A program made the position numbers and the translations under genes. The notes under the pieces are model-generated. The model searched no databases and was not told the origin of the DNA. It was given only the letters and a program-made list of their open reading frames with translations. From NCBI RefSeq assembly GCF_042453785.1, contig NC_091665.1, positions 9,185,501 through 9,249,500 of the forward strand: a DNA stretch of 64,000 nucleotides, written 5' to 3'. Positions within the stretch are counted from its first letter, which is position 1. The number at the start of each line of letters is the position of its first letter. This document shows, in pieces, positions 55,201-64,000 of this stretch. Source of the DNA: Malus domestica (taxonomy: Eukaryota > Streptophyta > Magnoliopsida > Rosales > Rosaceae).

Positions 55201-56769
55201 TACTTGATCACTTTCACACACTTACATATTATCTCTAGTTAAATAAGTTTAGTTTTGGTTTTTATTTATTCATATTTTCTTATTATTATCACTTCTGTTG
55301 TGCACTTGGCTACATCACCCTCACGTGACGGCTAACATGTCTCAACTCCGGTCGGGGTGTGTCAATAGTGATCAAGCATTAAGACATGTAGATAGCTTAA
55401 ACATGGTAATTAATAATTCAAAGCAAGAATGCATCCATTCATAAGTAAATTAATAAAATCACATATTCATGCTAAGGTTTGTGGCCTCGCCCTAGTCAAA
55501 GGAATTAGTTACACATAATCATAATTAAAAACCAATAAAATATTATTAAGAACATGGATTGAAAACACCTTGTAAATAAACTTGAATTGTCAAAAGCTTT
55601 CTAAACCGAGTTCTCCAACACATTAAATTTCCACGTGCTAAGACTTACGTGGCATACACCATACACATGGCATATGATTCATAAAAAACTGGACGAGTCA
55701 TCAAAAGTGACATGTGTCAACATTTAACGGAAGTTAGTTAAGGAATTATGTTTATTAACTTTTTGATAATTTTAATTTAAATCAAACAAGCCAATTGATA
55801 TAAATTTAAAATGTGATTTGATTATTTGATGAAGTCAAATCACGAACCAAGCCTAAAACTCAAGTTTTGCTTCTTTTGTCAATTAATCAAGTCCACAATC
55901 AATGCCAAATTCAGTTGTAGGCAAGACTTGGAGAGCCTATAAATACGAGGCTCCAAGACAAAGAAAGGTCTAGAAAATCATTCTCACATCCAGATGTTGA
56001 AACTCTCAAGCTCCCAAACTCCCAAATTCTCAAACACTTAGAAGATTTTGAAAACTCTCCGCATTCTTCATCATTCCTGTGAAGAACCACCAAACACCCC
56101 TACACGTGCCGGTTCCTCCATCGCCACAAGCCAAAACTTTAAGGTGCTCGTTCATTCGAGATCAAGTCATCGCAATGCTCGGATCAACAACACACACATT
56201 TTTCACCCAGAGATCAAATTAGAGGATCCAAGTTTGTAAAGAGATTGTAACCCTACAAATTCTTTAATACATATATTATTTTGTACACATGTTCTTGTGT
56301 GATTTATCGCAGGAATTTCTTGTTTACAATACTACTAAAAATAAAAAATCCTTCTTAGGAAAGGTCTTCTAAAAACTAGGAAACAAAATAAGAAAATGAT
56401 AACTTAAAATCACAATCCAAATCTAATTAAGAAATATGCTCATCTGACAATTAATCATGTTTCTGGATCTTCAGGGCTCCAAATCAGGCACAAGATGACT
56501 CTTTTTTGTGCACTAGCCCTTTATTTCATCACCATAAATTAACCGCTTGGTAGAAAAATTTGAAACTTTGACACGAAAAAGCTGAGGGGCTCACGAACAT
56601 CCTCCAATAGGAATCACTCCAAAATTCATCCATATGATCATATTTTGCTCAAGAGTAAGTCACAAGTCCTACATTGGAAATATAAATCAAAGTATCAAAA
56701 TCTCACCAAAATAAATAATAAATTATACTAAGAATAGGGTAAAATATATAGTTTGAAATCGACTCATCA
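52295..56769 (+). mobile_element. middle solo LTR (~2.04 kb net) with TSD GAAAG
   Basis: It starts TGATAGGATTTTTACC and ends CGACTCATCA. A perfect 5-bp duplication GAAAG lies at 52290-52294 and 56770-56774. Excluding the inner LTR, it is 2041 bp. No internal domain is present. A second start of the same family lies at 25909. It may instead run on the minus strand. Confidence 0.8.
52936..55364 (+). mobile_element. inner solo LTR (gypsy-type, 2.43 kb) with TSD ATAGT
   Basis: It starts TGTGACGACCCGTCCC and ends GGTCGGGGTGTGTCA, the usual ends of large plant chromovirus-type LTRs. A perfect duplication ATAGT lies at 52931-52935 and 55365-55369. Internal repeats GTCGTACAGGTCAC.TTAAGTGACTC lie near 54600-54810. 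It has no coding capacity. It is the youngest of the three nested layers. Confidence 0.87.
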
Positions 56770-56880
56770 GAAAGAACTAGTAAGTAGAGTTTTAGTTACC
56801 CTCACTGTGCTTAGCTTATTTTGTTCCTACTTCTTTCAATCTCCCGTCAATTTTTGATTATCTCACGATCGGGCGTGACA

Positions 56881-57220
56881 TTTCAACCGTGATAAATCAA
56901 ATGTATAAGGAGGGATTTGTTAGCCTATGACCTTATGTGCTACGCTATTGATTGAGTGATTTGTATCCATACAACCTCTGTAAAGTAATAAGTTCCATAT
57001 AGTAAGGCCTAGCTAAGTTGGCTAGCCAAAGTAGTGAGTTCCTAAACGCTTTGGTGTATTTCGGAATGAAATCATGTAATTATTACTATAAGATGTAAAT
57101 TGTTTTGTCAAACATTCGATGTGAGATTCCAACAAAAAACATGGTACCGCACAATTACAAATATTGTAGAACCGAGCTGTTAATTTCACAGTAAAATAAT
57201 ATTCCCCGGGAATTTTTATT
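56881..57220. other. unassigned spacer
   Basis: AT-rich, with no gene or repeat recognised. It lies downstream of the unit-6 SAUR. Confidence 0.3.
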
Positions 57221-57365
57221 GGGGTGTGATTTTCACACCCTATTTTACTTCTTACACACCTTTTTAATTTTTAACCGTCGGATCGGATGAATTGAAGAAG
57301 ATCAACGGACATAAATTATCAAGGGTGTGTGAGAAGTAAAATGGGGTGTGTGGATAGCACACCCC
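57221..57365. mobile_element. hAT-type MITE, 145 bp, with 8-bp TSD
   Basis: Terminal inverted repeats of about 44 bp start GGGGTGTG, followed by TTCACACCCTATTTTACTTC on the left, matching the complement of the right end. A perfect 8-bp duplication TTTTTATT lies at 57213-57220 and 57366-57373. Eight bases is the hAT value. The centre has ACCGTCGGATCGGATGAA. Non-coding. Confidence 0.9.
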
Positions 57366-57674
57366 TTTTTATTTACATCATTCAAAGATACAGTTTTTTC
57401 TCCTCACAAAAAATTTCATAATTACATCCTACAACCAAAGCGTTACCAAATCATGTAATTCTTCACGGACCACGGTTATGCCTCACACTTTTGACCTAGC
57501 TAGTGGTAGATAAGAGATACTCGTCTTGTAAAGAAACTATTGTTATAAAAGTTGCTATTACAATCTTCATTTACATCATCCTTCAGAAACTCACAGAAGG
57601 AAAAAAAATTGTAGTGTGTGTAGAAAATTTTTGCTTTACGAAAATCTAACGCAGCTCAAGTAATCACAATGTAT

Positions 57675-57971
57675 TCAAAACCGAGAAATAATATCAATGA
57701 AGGTATCTTGTCTGCAGGGAATTGTTAGACCACCCATTGGATGATCAAATCCAAATTCTTGTTCAGCCTCACTTAGCAAGTCTTGGAATGAAGGTTGATT
57801 GAGATATGATACAGGAATGACAAACCGCTGTCTCTCGTTCTCCCCAACGTAAACAGCTAAAAAACCTTTTGGGACATCTACTAAGTTATATGAACCTCCG
57901 CGACTTGAATTTGAAAAAGACCGCCAAAGAACTTTCTTTGCATGAGTTACACTTGGACGATGGAAACCCAT
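57675..57971 (-). CDS. SAUR-family protein (unit 6, minus arm)
   Basis: An intact 98-codon exon, three residues shorter at the C-terminus than the other minus arms (it ends DIISRF). The head is [20 protein letters not shown] and the core [34 protein letters not shown], and [13 protein letters not shown]. It is the most divergent minus-arm copy. Its SYLNQPSF matches the plus-arm gene better, so it may be the oldest or have exchanged sequence with it. TATATATA at 58085-58092 is about 115 bp upstream. Its divergent partner at 59163 is intact, the only complete pair in the window. Confidence 0.92.
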   Translation of the reverse strand: MGFHRPSVTHAKKVLWRSFSNSSRGGSYNLVDVPKGFLAVYVGENERQRFVIPVSYLNQPSFQDLLSEAEQEFGFDHPMGGLTIPCRQDTFIDIISRF

Positions 57972-58079
57972 GGTTTTATGTCTCGCTAGAGAAATGTCAG
58001 GTGGAAGTTAATAGGAGGAAGAAGAAGAAGAGAAGAGTTGAGAATATGAAGAGACTTATGGATGGCAATGAAAGTCTCA

Positions 58080-58300
58080 TGAAGTATATATAGTTAAAGT
58101 TTTATGTAGGATTTGTCTTCCTTTGAAAGAAATATGTGGTGACAATTAAGACCATCTTGATAGGACATAGAAGGGAACACTGTCTCATGAGGGATCACAT
58201 GGTGCTGTTTTCCACCTGAACTTCAATATTTTAGGTGAGATATTGCTGGACAGAATGCAGAACTTCAACAGATATATAGTCTCAATCACTACCAATATAT
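58080..58300 (-). promoter_or_regulatory. unit 6 SAUR promoter blocks
   Basis: TATATATA at 58085-58092. TGTCTC (58181-58186), the core auxin-response element, directly adjoins the conserved GGGATCACATGG block (58191-58202). GTCTCAATCACTACCAA begins at 58279. 58301-59030 has no gene. Confidence 0.6.
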
Positions 58301-59033
58301 TTTGACGAGATGATGAATTTGAAGACAGAGCCATGTGAACTTGCAAATGCTTCTGTCTTTAGATTTTTTTTCAGTCCCATTCAATTTTCCGCAGACCACT
58401 CACTCATACTTTCTTTTAACATTAAGTTGATTGTTGGGATTACCAATGATCTTGTCGTCCTATCTTCCGAACATGAGTAGGACATTATGTTGTATAGTTA
58501 ATCTTCATTTCCACTCGTACATTTTTCTTGATTAGTTGGAAAGAGAAGTCCATGTAATTTTTCCTTGAGAAAATGACTTTCACTTGGCTCTGCCACGGTC
58601 TTTCACCAATTGTATTTTTTTCCGTCGCCTCCTTGAAACATTGGAAGACAGAGCCATGTGAACATTCAAATGCTTGAGCAGCTGGGTCACTAGCCAATCT
58701 GCATTCAATTGCCTCCAGACCACTCTCTCTTGTACAGATTATTTTGTAGACCAACGTATCAATTTTTTGTACTAAGTCCTAACATTTTATATGCTAAAAC
58801 TGTTGAAATAACACCATGGGAAAAATTCTTGTCTCAAGCATGTCTCTGATTTTCTATAAGCCTTCAATTAAGAGTGGTAGGACATTGTGCTTTCTTTTGG
58901 TCATCGACTCGTGAAGTGTTGTTGATAACTTATAGACAAGTCCCTATGATTGTCCATGAGCAAACTATCTCTCACTTGGGTCCATCCCAGTGCTTAATCA
59001 CCAATCATTTTAGGTAACCGATGGCTCTTTTAA

Positions 59034-59041
59034 CTATATAT
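59034..59041 (+). promoter_or_regulatory. TATA box of the plus-arm SAUR
   Basis: ACTATATATG lies about 125 bp upstream of the ATG at 59163, the same distance as in the minus arms. Confidence 0.5.
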
Positions 59042-59162
59042 GCTCAATCATCCAAGGTTCAGGAGCAAGCCAACACAAGTCTTCTACTCCCAGTCATATC
59101 TTATCAAAGCTCTTTCTGTCCTGAACTCTTTAGTGTTCCTTTTTCAGAGAAATTTCAAAAAC

Positions 59163-59441
59163 ATGGGTTTCCGATTTCCTGGTATTGTACTTGTACATGC
59201 CAAGAAAAGTCAAGTTTCTTCAAAATCATTGGATGTTCCAAAAGGCTATCTTGCCATCTACGTTGGGGAGAGCCAGAAGAAGCGGTTTGTGATTCCGGTG
59301 TCCTACTTGAACCAACCTTCATTCCAAGATTTGTTAAGCCTGGCTGAAGATGAATTTGGATATGATCATCCAATGGGTGGTCTCACAATCCCCTGCAGTG
59401 AAGACACCTTCCTTGATCTCACCACTCTGTTTGGTGTATAA
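59163..59441 (+). CDS. SAUR-family protein (unit 6, plus arm), the only intact plus arm
   Basis: A 92-codon exon from the ATG at 59163 ([20 protein letters not shown]). I reject the upstream in-frame ATG at 59040, because it would add 41 residues with no counterpart and would place the start on the TATA box. The core has [54 protein letters not shown] and a [14 protein letters not shown] tail. It differs from the minus arms in its short head without the Ser-rich linker and in SEDTF for RQDAF, so it represents a separate SAUR subclade. The pseudogenes at 24014, 39057 and 49513 are its paralogues. Confidence 0.92.
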   Translation: MGFRFPGIVLVHAKKSQVSSKSLDVPKGYLAIYVGESQKKRFVIPVSYLNQPSFQDLLSLAEDEFGYDHPMGGLTIPCSEDTFLDLTTLFGV

Positions 59442-59970
59442 GTAGAGGCTACAATATATGTCTGAAAATTTTGACACCAACGGCAGTAGAAGCACTAGGC
59501 ATTTTAATCGCTTTCTGGCTCACATGAAGGAGGTTCAATTGATCGATCATCCAATGAATCATCCTGATGGAAGATTACAGCAACGTCAAACCGCTTGTGA
59601 GCTGAAAGGAAATGGCCAACCTAGCGGACATAAACTTACTGACACAAATTTTCAAGAATAGTTATTGTCAACTAAATGTACATAGACATAGTTGTCCTGC
59701 AAGACGATAATTTACAATAGTTTCATGATTTACTTTCATTTTATTTGTTATCGTCTTTCAATCTAGTTATGAACAGACGATAAAATTTACACAAAAGGGA
59801 CTGACTAATTACTGGAATATTGACAGACGAATGGGGAATATAGGCAGATTTTATAGCAAATTGAAGCCTCATAAGTACATGCTTATGTTGCAAATCTACT
59901 GCCAATATGGCTACTACTTTTATTGTGGGTCATTTACATTAGTTTTATGATGATTTTGAGCATGAACTAT
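59442..59970. other. 3' flank of the plus-arm SAUR
   Basis: No further gene is seen. 59575-59640 (AACCGCTTGTGAGCTGA) matches the plus-arm flanks at 24415 and 29445. The small open frame at 59458-59661 shows no domain. Confidence 0.5.
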
Positions 59971-60451
59971 TGTTGGTTATTTATTTTATTTTCTTAAAGC
60001 TTCAAAATTTTATTTATTATTATTTTAAATAATAAATATGAAGAGTCATATCTATTAGAGAAGTCATGTCTTTCACCAAAGATTATATAGAGTTTTATAA
60101 ATGGGGAACTCCTCAAACGTCAATAAATGTTCAAATGTTTTCCTTCTCTCCCTACTACAACACTCATATATAATCCTTTTTATCTTCCTACTCATCTTGA
60201 TCATCAATGTACAATTGATCACTATTTGGCACCTCGTCTACCGTAATCGTGCTTATGGATTAGACGCTCTATGAGATTCAAGGGTTGAATCTTGGAGTTG
60301 TAGATAGCCGTTATAACCGGCACTTAGGGAAGCGTCTAAGGCTTTAGGACAATGACAACTCGCCTCTCTTGATATCACAAGCCAGATCATTCTTTACCTT
60401 TTCCTTTTTACTGCTTTATTTATTGATCATAATCATTTATATTATCCTACA
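59971..60451 (+). mobile_element. probable solo LTR, 481 bp
   Basis: It starts TGTTGGTTATTTATTTTA and ends TTATCCTACA. The flanks are ACTAT (59966-59970) and ACTAA (60452-60456), four of five bases matching. A TATA box (TTTTATAAATGG) is at about 60092. No second copy is available to confirm it. Confidence 0.5.
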
Positions 60452-60456
60452 ACTAA

Positions 60457-60783
60457 AGCAGTAAACGTATGATAATATAATTCAAATTTACAATCCATTT
60501 CACTGTTCCCATATAGGCGTCACTGCCATTGGAGTAATCTTATTCATATCTATTTTACAATCCAGAAATCTACGCAAGGCAAAGGCGTATAACAATTACT
60601 AAATCAAACCTAGCCGTATAGGGTAAGCTGGGTTCTTTATTCACTAATGTAGTTGTAAAGAAATAATATATAGTTAATACTGTGTATATTGCATATTTGA
60701 ATCTCTACATCTTTTGTTTGTCCGTAAATGTCATCATTACAGTCACAATTTTTTGAATGAATACGTTGTTAATTGGTGGAAAC
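60457..60783. other. unassigned spacer
   Basis: No gene, repeat or RNA is recognised between the two LTRs. Confidence 0.3.
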
Positions 60784-63052
60784 TGTAACAACCCGTCCTA
60801 GATTTTACAGAACGAAAGGATATTTTCATAATTTCATTGTGTTTGGGCTTGATATTTTAAATTGGTTACTTTTTGGTTATTAATTGGTGTGCCCAGGTGG
60901 GGCCTACCCCTGATTTTGGTCCCCCGACTCTCTTTTCTTATTGGACTGCCACGTGGCAATCCTCTCCCCACTTTCTCCCCTTCTTTTTGAAGCTCCTAAC
61001 CCTTTCTCACCATCGGACCTCTCTCCCCCGAGCTCTCTTTCTCTCTGTGCTATCCCTTTCCTCGAGCTATACCCACACCCACACTTGCAACCACTCACCA
61101 CCACCCTCATTAAACGCTTGGCATCGATGGAACCACCATCTGCTTCAATGACGTGACTCGAGACTCGAGGAAGCCGTGTGCTCCGATGATGGACCACGAC
61201 TTCACTTGGTTTTCCCGATCACTTCCCCACCACAACCGAACCTAACTGTGGTATGATTCTCTTCCCTATCCCCATAGCTTCATTTTCATAGTTAAATAAT
61301 TGATTTTAGTGTTAGAATCGAGGTTGGCCAGAGCTTGGGAAGCTCCGACGTTCTTTTGTGTTGAAAACTGCCAAACTAGGCCTCAAAAATGGGTTAGGCC
61401 CGGCTCGGAGGCACTTGACAGACCCAACTTGTTGGGCCAAGGAACTTGGCCCACTTGCTCAGCCTATAACCCAAGTTGAACCTAACCCTGTTGCAAGCTC
61501 GAACCAGACCTTGGGGCTTTTCAACCTAGAAACCCTTGGGCGGGGCTGCCCAAGCCTAAACAGGGCCTTCAGCTTAACCCACAACCAAAACCCTATTTAA
61601 TCCAGGCCCATGGGCTATGCGAACTCGGGCATTCGGCCCGGTAACCCCAAACCCAAACCCTTTGAGCCTAACCAAAACCCATTTCAAAACAAGCCTTTGG
61701 GCCATGAACCTGGCCCAAAGTCTAGGCCTAAAAACCTTAGGCCATTGATTCGGCCCAAACCCAGTGACCTGGTTAACCCGACTCATTTGACTATGGACTT
61801 CGGGTTAACATTGATCGTTGACCACCTAATGTTGACTTTTTCAGGTTTTGGTCGAGACCCCTCCTACGCTAATTTCGACGTCCTGGATCTGTTTCCGACA
61901 TCCGTTTTCCCAAATTCAATATTATGATAGTGTTTTATTAATTGGTACCTTTATGTGCTTAGGTGCAATTGTGTATGGCATTTATGTGCTCTCTTGTTTG
62001 CATAGCTCTTCGTCAACAGTGTAAGGTGAGTGGACCCCTTCTAAAGTGCATGTTTTAATAGTAAAAATGCATAGATGAAAAGCATGATTTAATGGTTAAG
62101 TTTTATGAGTAAATTAGATTTACACTTTATGATTATCATGCTTTACCGAGATTATTTTGGAATACCACACTTTATTGAATTTATGTTCTTTGTAGTATAT
62201 ATGATGGATGACTATATACTATTTATGAACATGTGTTTACACTCTTTGTAGTATATATGATGGATGACTATATACTATGAAGATGTTTTGAGATATATGT
62301 AAGTATTTTGGAAAGATTATATTCAATGTTTTTGTGCTTATCTAGTGGTCACTGTTCTGCCTACAGTCGATGATACTTATATTGGCTTTGGTCGGGTGAT
62401 GTAGGGGCCTACAGGTCGGAAGATATTATATTTGGCCTACGAGTCGGGTGAATTAGGTCGGGTGATGTAGGTCGGGTGATGTAGGGGCCTATGGGTCGGA
62501 GGATATATTATATTTGGCCTACAGGTCGGGTGATGTAAGGGTTTCGGTTGATTATGATACCACTATTTTGCACATTATATATGACATATGTTTTATGAAA
62601 GGTTTTATGGCATGCTAAGGTTTTAAGAAAGCCTACTACATATTATACTATTCAGTTTTTATAAACTTTGGGGGTTAGTACGTTGCTGAATAACTATGTT
62701 AGTACTACTTATATATTAACTTGGTCCACTTATGTTTGTTTTGCGCCCCTTAGGACTTAGATTCAAGGCGTACAATCTCGGCGTTAAGGCACTCCCGCAT
62801 TGGCATCTTTGAGTCCTCTCAGTGTAGGACCCATCTCTTTGTTCATTCAATTTTATATTATTCTTTTTAACATCTAGATTAGTTGTATGCTCTGAAGACA
62901 TTCCTCAATTGCAAAAGAATTGTATTTAAATTTATAAGTTTTATTTATGTTCATTACTTCAAATGCATGTTAGTATGGCTTCGTCACCTTTGGGTGTCGG
63001 CCAGCACATGCGTACCTTGAGTATTTGGAAGATATCGGGATCGGACATGTCA
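60784..63052 (+). mobile_element. solo LTR, gypsy-type, 2.27 kb
   Basis: It starts TGTAACAACCCGTCCTAG and ends GATCGGACATGTCA, so it is in the same general class as the LTR at 52936. The flanking 5-mers GAAAC and GACGC do not match well, so a target duplication is not shown. Small tandem repeats lie inside: a CTTTGTAGTATATATGATGG unit twice (62187-62277) and a GGCCTAC(A/G)GGTCGGGTGAT array (62395-62535). The open frames at 60873-61151 and 61358-61927 lie in its Pro-rich 5' half and show no domain. Confidence 0.7.
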
Positions 63053-64000
63053 GACGCGATTGGTTTACCTATATGCATATATCTACAAACGCATTAAATG
63101 TTTTAATTGCATGGATTTGTTTAGTATGCATTTTATAAACACCTTACTTGTTTAATTTTCCAATTTGCATTTGTATGCCTTGAATTCTATGAGGAAATAA
63201 TGTATATATCTGTATAGCACACAATAACCTATTGATGTGATTACTTTTTCTTTCAACGATCTCCTGAAAATAGGTTTTCAATTTTAATTCTTGTTACGAT
63301 TATGTGTGTTTGCAGACACTGTCTGTGCACACTCTCATTATTCTTCGAGTAAAAACCGAATATGCCTGAGTCTGCATATATAATTTTGTCTTGTAACAAA
63401 TTAAATGTGCATTGTTGTTTTGGGAAAAAAAAAATTAGAAACTGAACAAAATGGCACTTAAATATCTCATTCTTGAAATTGCAGTATAAAACTATACCTG
63501 TTTGGTAATGACTGAAAGTTCTGTTTCAGTTTGATTGCATCTTATCATATTCTTGCAGAGTAAATGAAGATTGACCTAGAAACTGAATTTTGTTTTCATT
63601 TGGCAATTGAAATATTGTTTCATGAATCATGTATATGCATAATTACTTTATGCATGTTGTCTCGACATTGTCGAGGCAAAGGGAACAAATTTCATTGTTA
63701 AGTAGTTGTCAAAATTTCAGATGAGATTGTCGGCATATGAGTTGTTATGCATTTTGTGATTTAACTTATAATTCCAGATTATTGACTGTGTTTGCATAAG
63801 AATTTCTTACTGGAAAAATAATGAGTTATTTGATTATTTAAGATCTGGGTGTATAGATAATTCTCTCTAAAAACGAAGATGGATTATTCAATTTGATCTT
63901 GTCTCTTAATCAAGAAATGGTTCCATTCCTAGACTATCACATTACATTGCATTTGCATACTATTTATTTCATGTGAGTACTTTAGTCCTATGCCTGACAA
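63053..64000. other. unassigned AT-rich sequence
   Basis: No open frame of note, RNA gene or repeat boundary was recognised to the end of the window. Confidence 0.3.

Larger units (their letters stand above)
50037..56880 (-). mobile_element. outer solo LTR (gypsy-type, ~2.36 kb net), holding two nested LTRs
   Basis: On the minus strand it starts at 56880 with TGTCACGCCCGATCGTGAG and ends at 50037 with GGAGTTGGAGCGTGACA. Removing 52295-56769 and one GAAAG leaves about 2.36 kb, close to the 2.43 kb of the related plus-strand LTR at 52936. Both contain the GGAATATT(C/T)...ACGCCGTTAGG-type block (near 51900 and 53930). The start with CACGCCC or GACGACCCG is typical of large plant Ty3/gypsy LTRs. 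No clear target duplication was found (AAAAC against TTTCA). Confidence 0.65.

Noticed and set aside
59040-59162. Upstream ATG extending the plus-arm SAUR by 41 codons
   Set aside because: It overlaps the TATA box, and no paralogue has such an extension.
60873-61927. Pro-rich frames in the right-hand LTR
   Set aside because: The composition follows the local C-rich sequence, and they lie within an LTR with no domain.
1-64000. CRISPR arrays, operons, tRNA genes or viral insertions
   Set aside because: Direct repeats are LTRs or satellites, gene structure is eukaryotic, and no cloverleaf or viral coat, movement or pararetroviral motif was recognised.

Overview
The window is nuclear DNA of a flowering plant. 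It holds single-exon SAUR (small auxin-up RNA) genes set in several generations of nested plant retrotransposons. A rosaceous tree (Malus or Pyrus type) is my best guess. This rests on familiarity with the RTE-type LINE and the MSGPSD reading frame, not on a search. There is no prokaryotic, organellar or viral gene content.

The functional genes are seven intact SAURs. Six lie on the minus strand (3570-3875, 22758-23063, 25133-25438, 30379-30684, 47401-47706, 57675-57971) and one on the plus strand (59163-59441). They are the remains of a repeated unit: a minus-strand SAUR and a plus-strand SAUR in divergent (head-to-head) orientation across about 0.9-1.2 kb of shared upstream DNA. The minus arm survives in all six units. 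The plus arm is intact only in the last unit. It is a pseudogene in three units (24014, 39057, 49513) and missing in two. The shared upstream DNA carries the same conserved noncoding blocks in each unit (a GATCACATGG block, a GTCTCAATC block, and a TATATATA box about 110-145 bp before each minus-arm ATG).

The rest is mobile DNA, and much of its order can be read from target-site duplications. From left to right: a hAT 3' end (to 677) in a decayed copia pol (678-3205), which also holds a 1.5-kb non-autonomous LTR element (897-2381). Next a copia element (4565-17516) holds a solo LTR (5222-7087) and a 9.3-kb Ty3/gypsy derivative without pol (7954-17273). Then comes a nearly complete young copia (17938-22508). 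After it come a composite insertion at 25909-27939, a Cassandra solo LTR with 5S rRNA-like sequence (28569-28862), and an RTE LINE bounded by an 18-bp duplication (31550-38935) with a gypsy-derivative fragment inside it. Two colliding truncated copias (39193-41286 plus, 41287-46182 minus) and LINE fragments follow. The right side has a multi-LTR TRIM (48200-49088), a three-level nest of solo LTRs (50037-56880), a hAT-type MITE (57221-57365) and two further solo LTRs (59971-60451, 60784-63052).

The most unusual object is the pol-less gypsy derivative. It keeps gag on the minus strand. On the opposite strand it carries a separate MSGPSD transcription unit, several private satellite arrays and a T-rich array of a short perfect palindrome. 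A second, diverged copy of the antisense unit lies at 34729-35403, uninterrupted and with its own TATA box and AATAAA signal.
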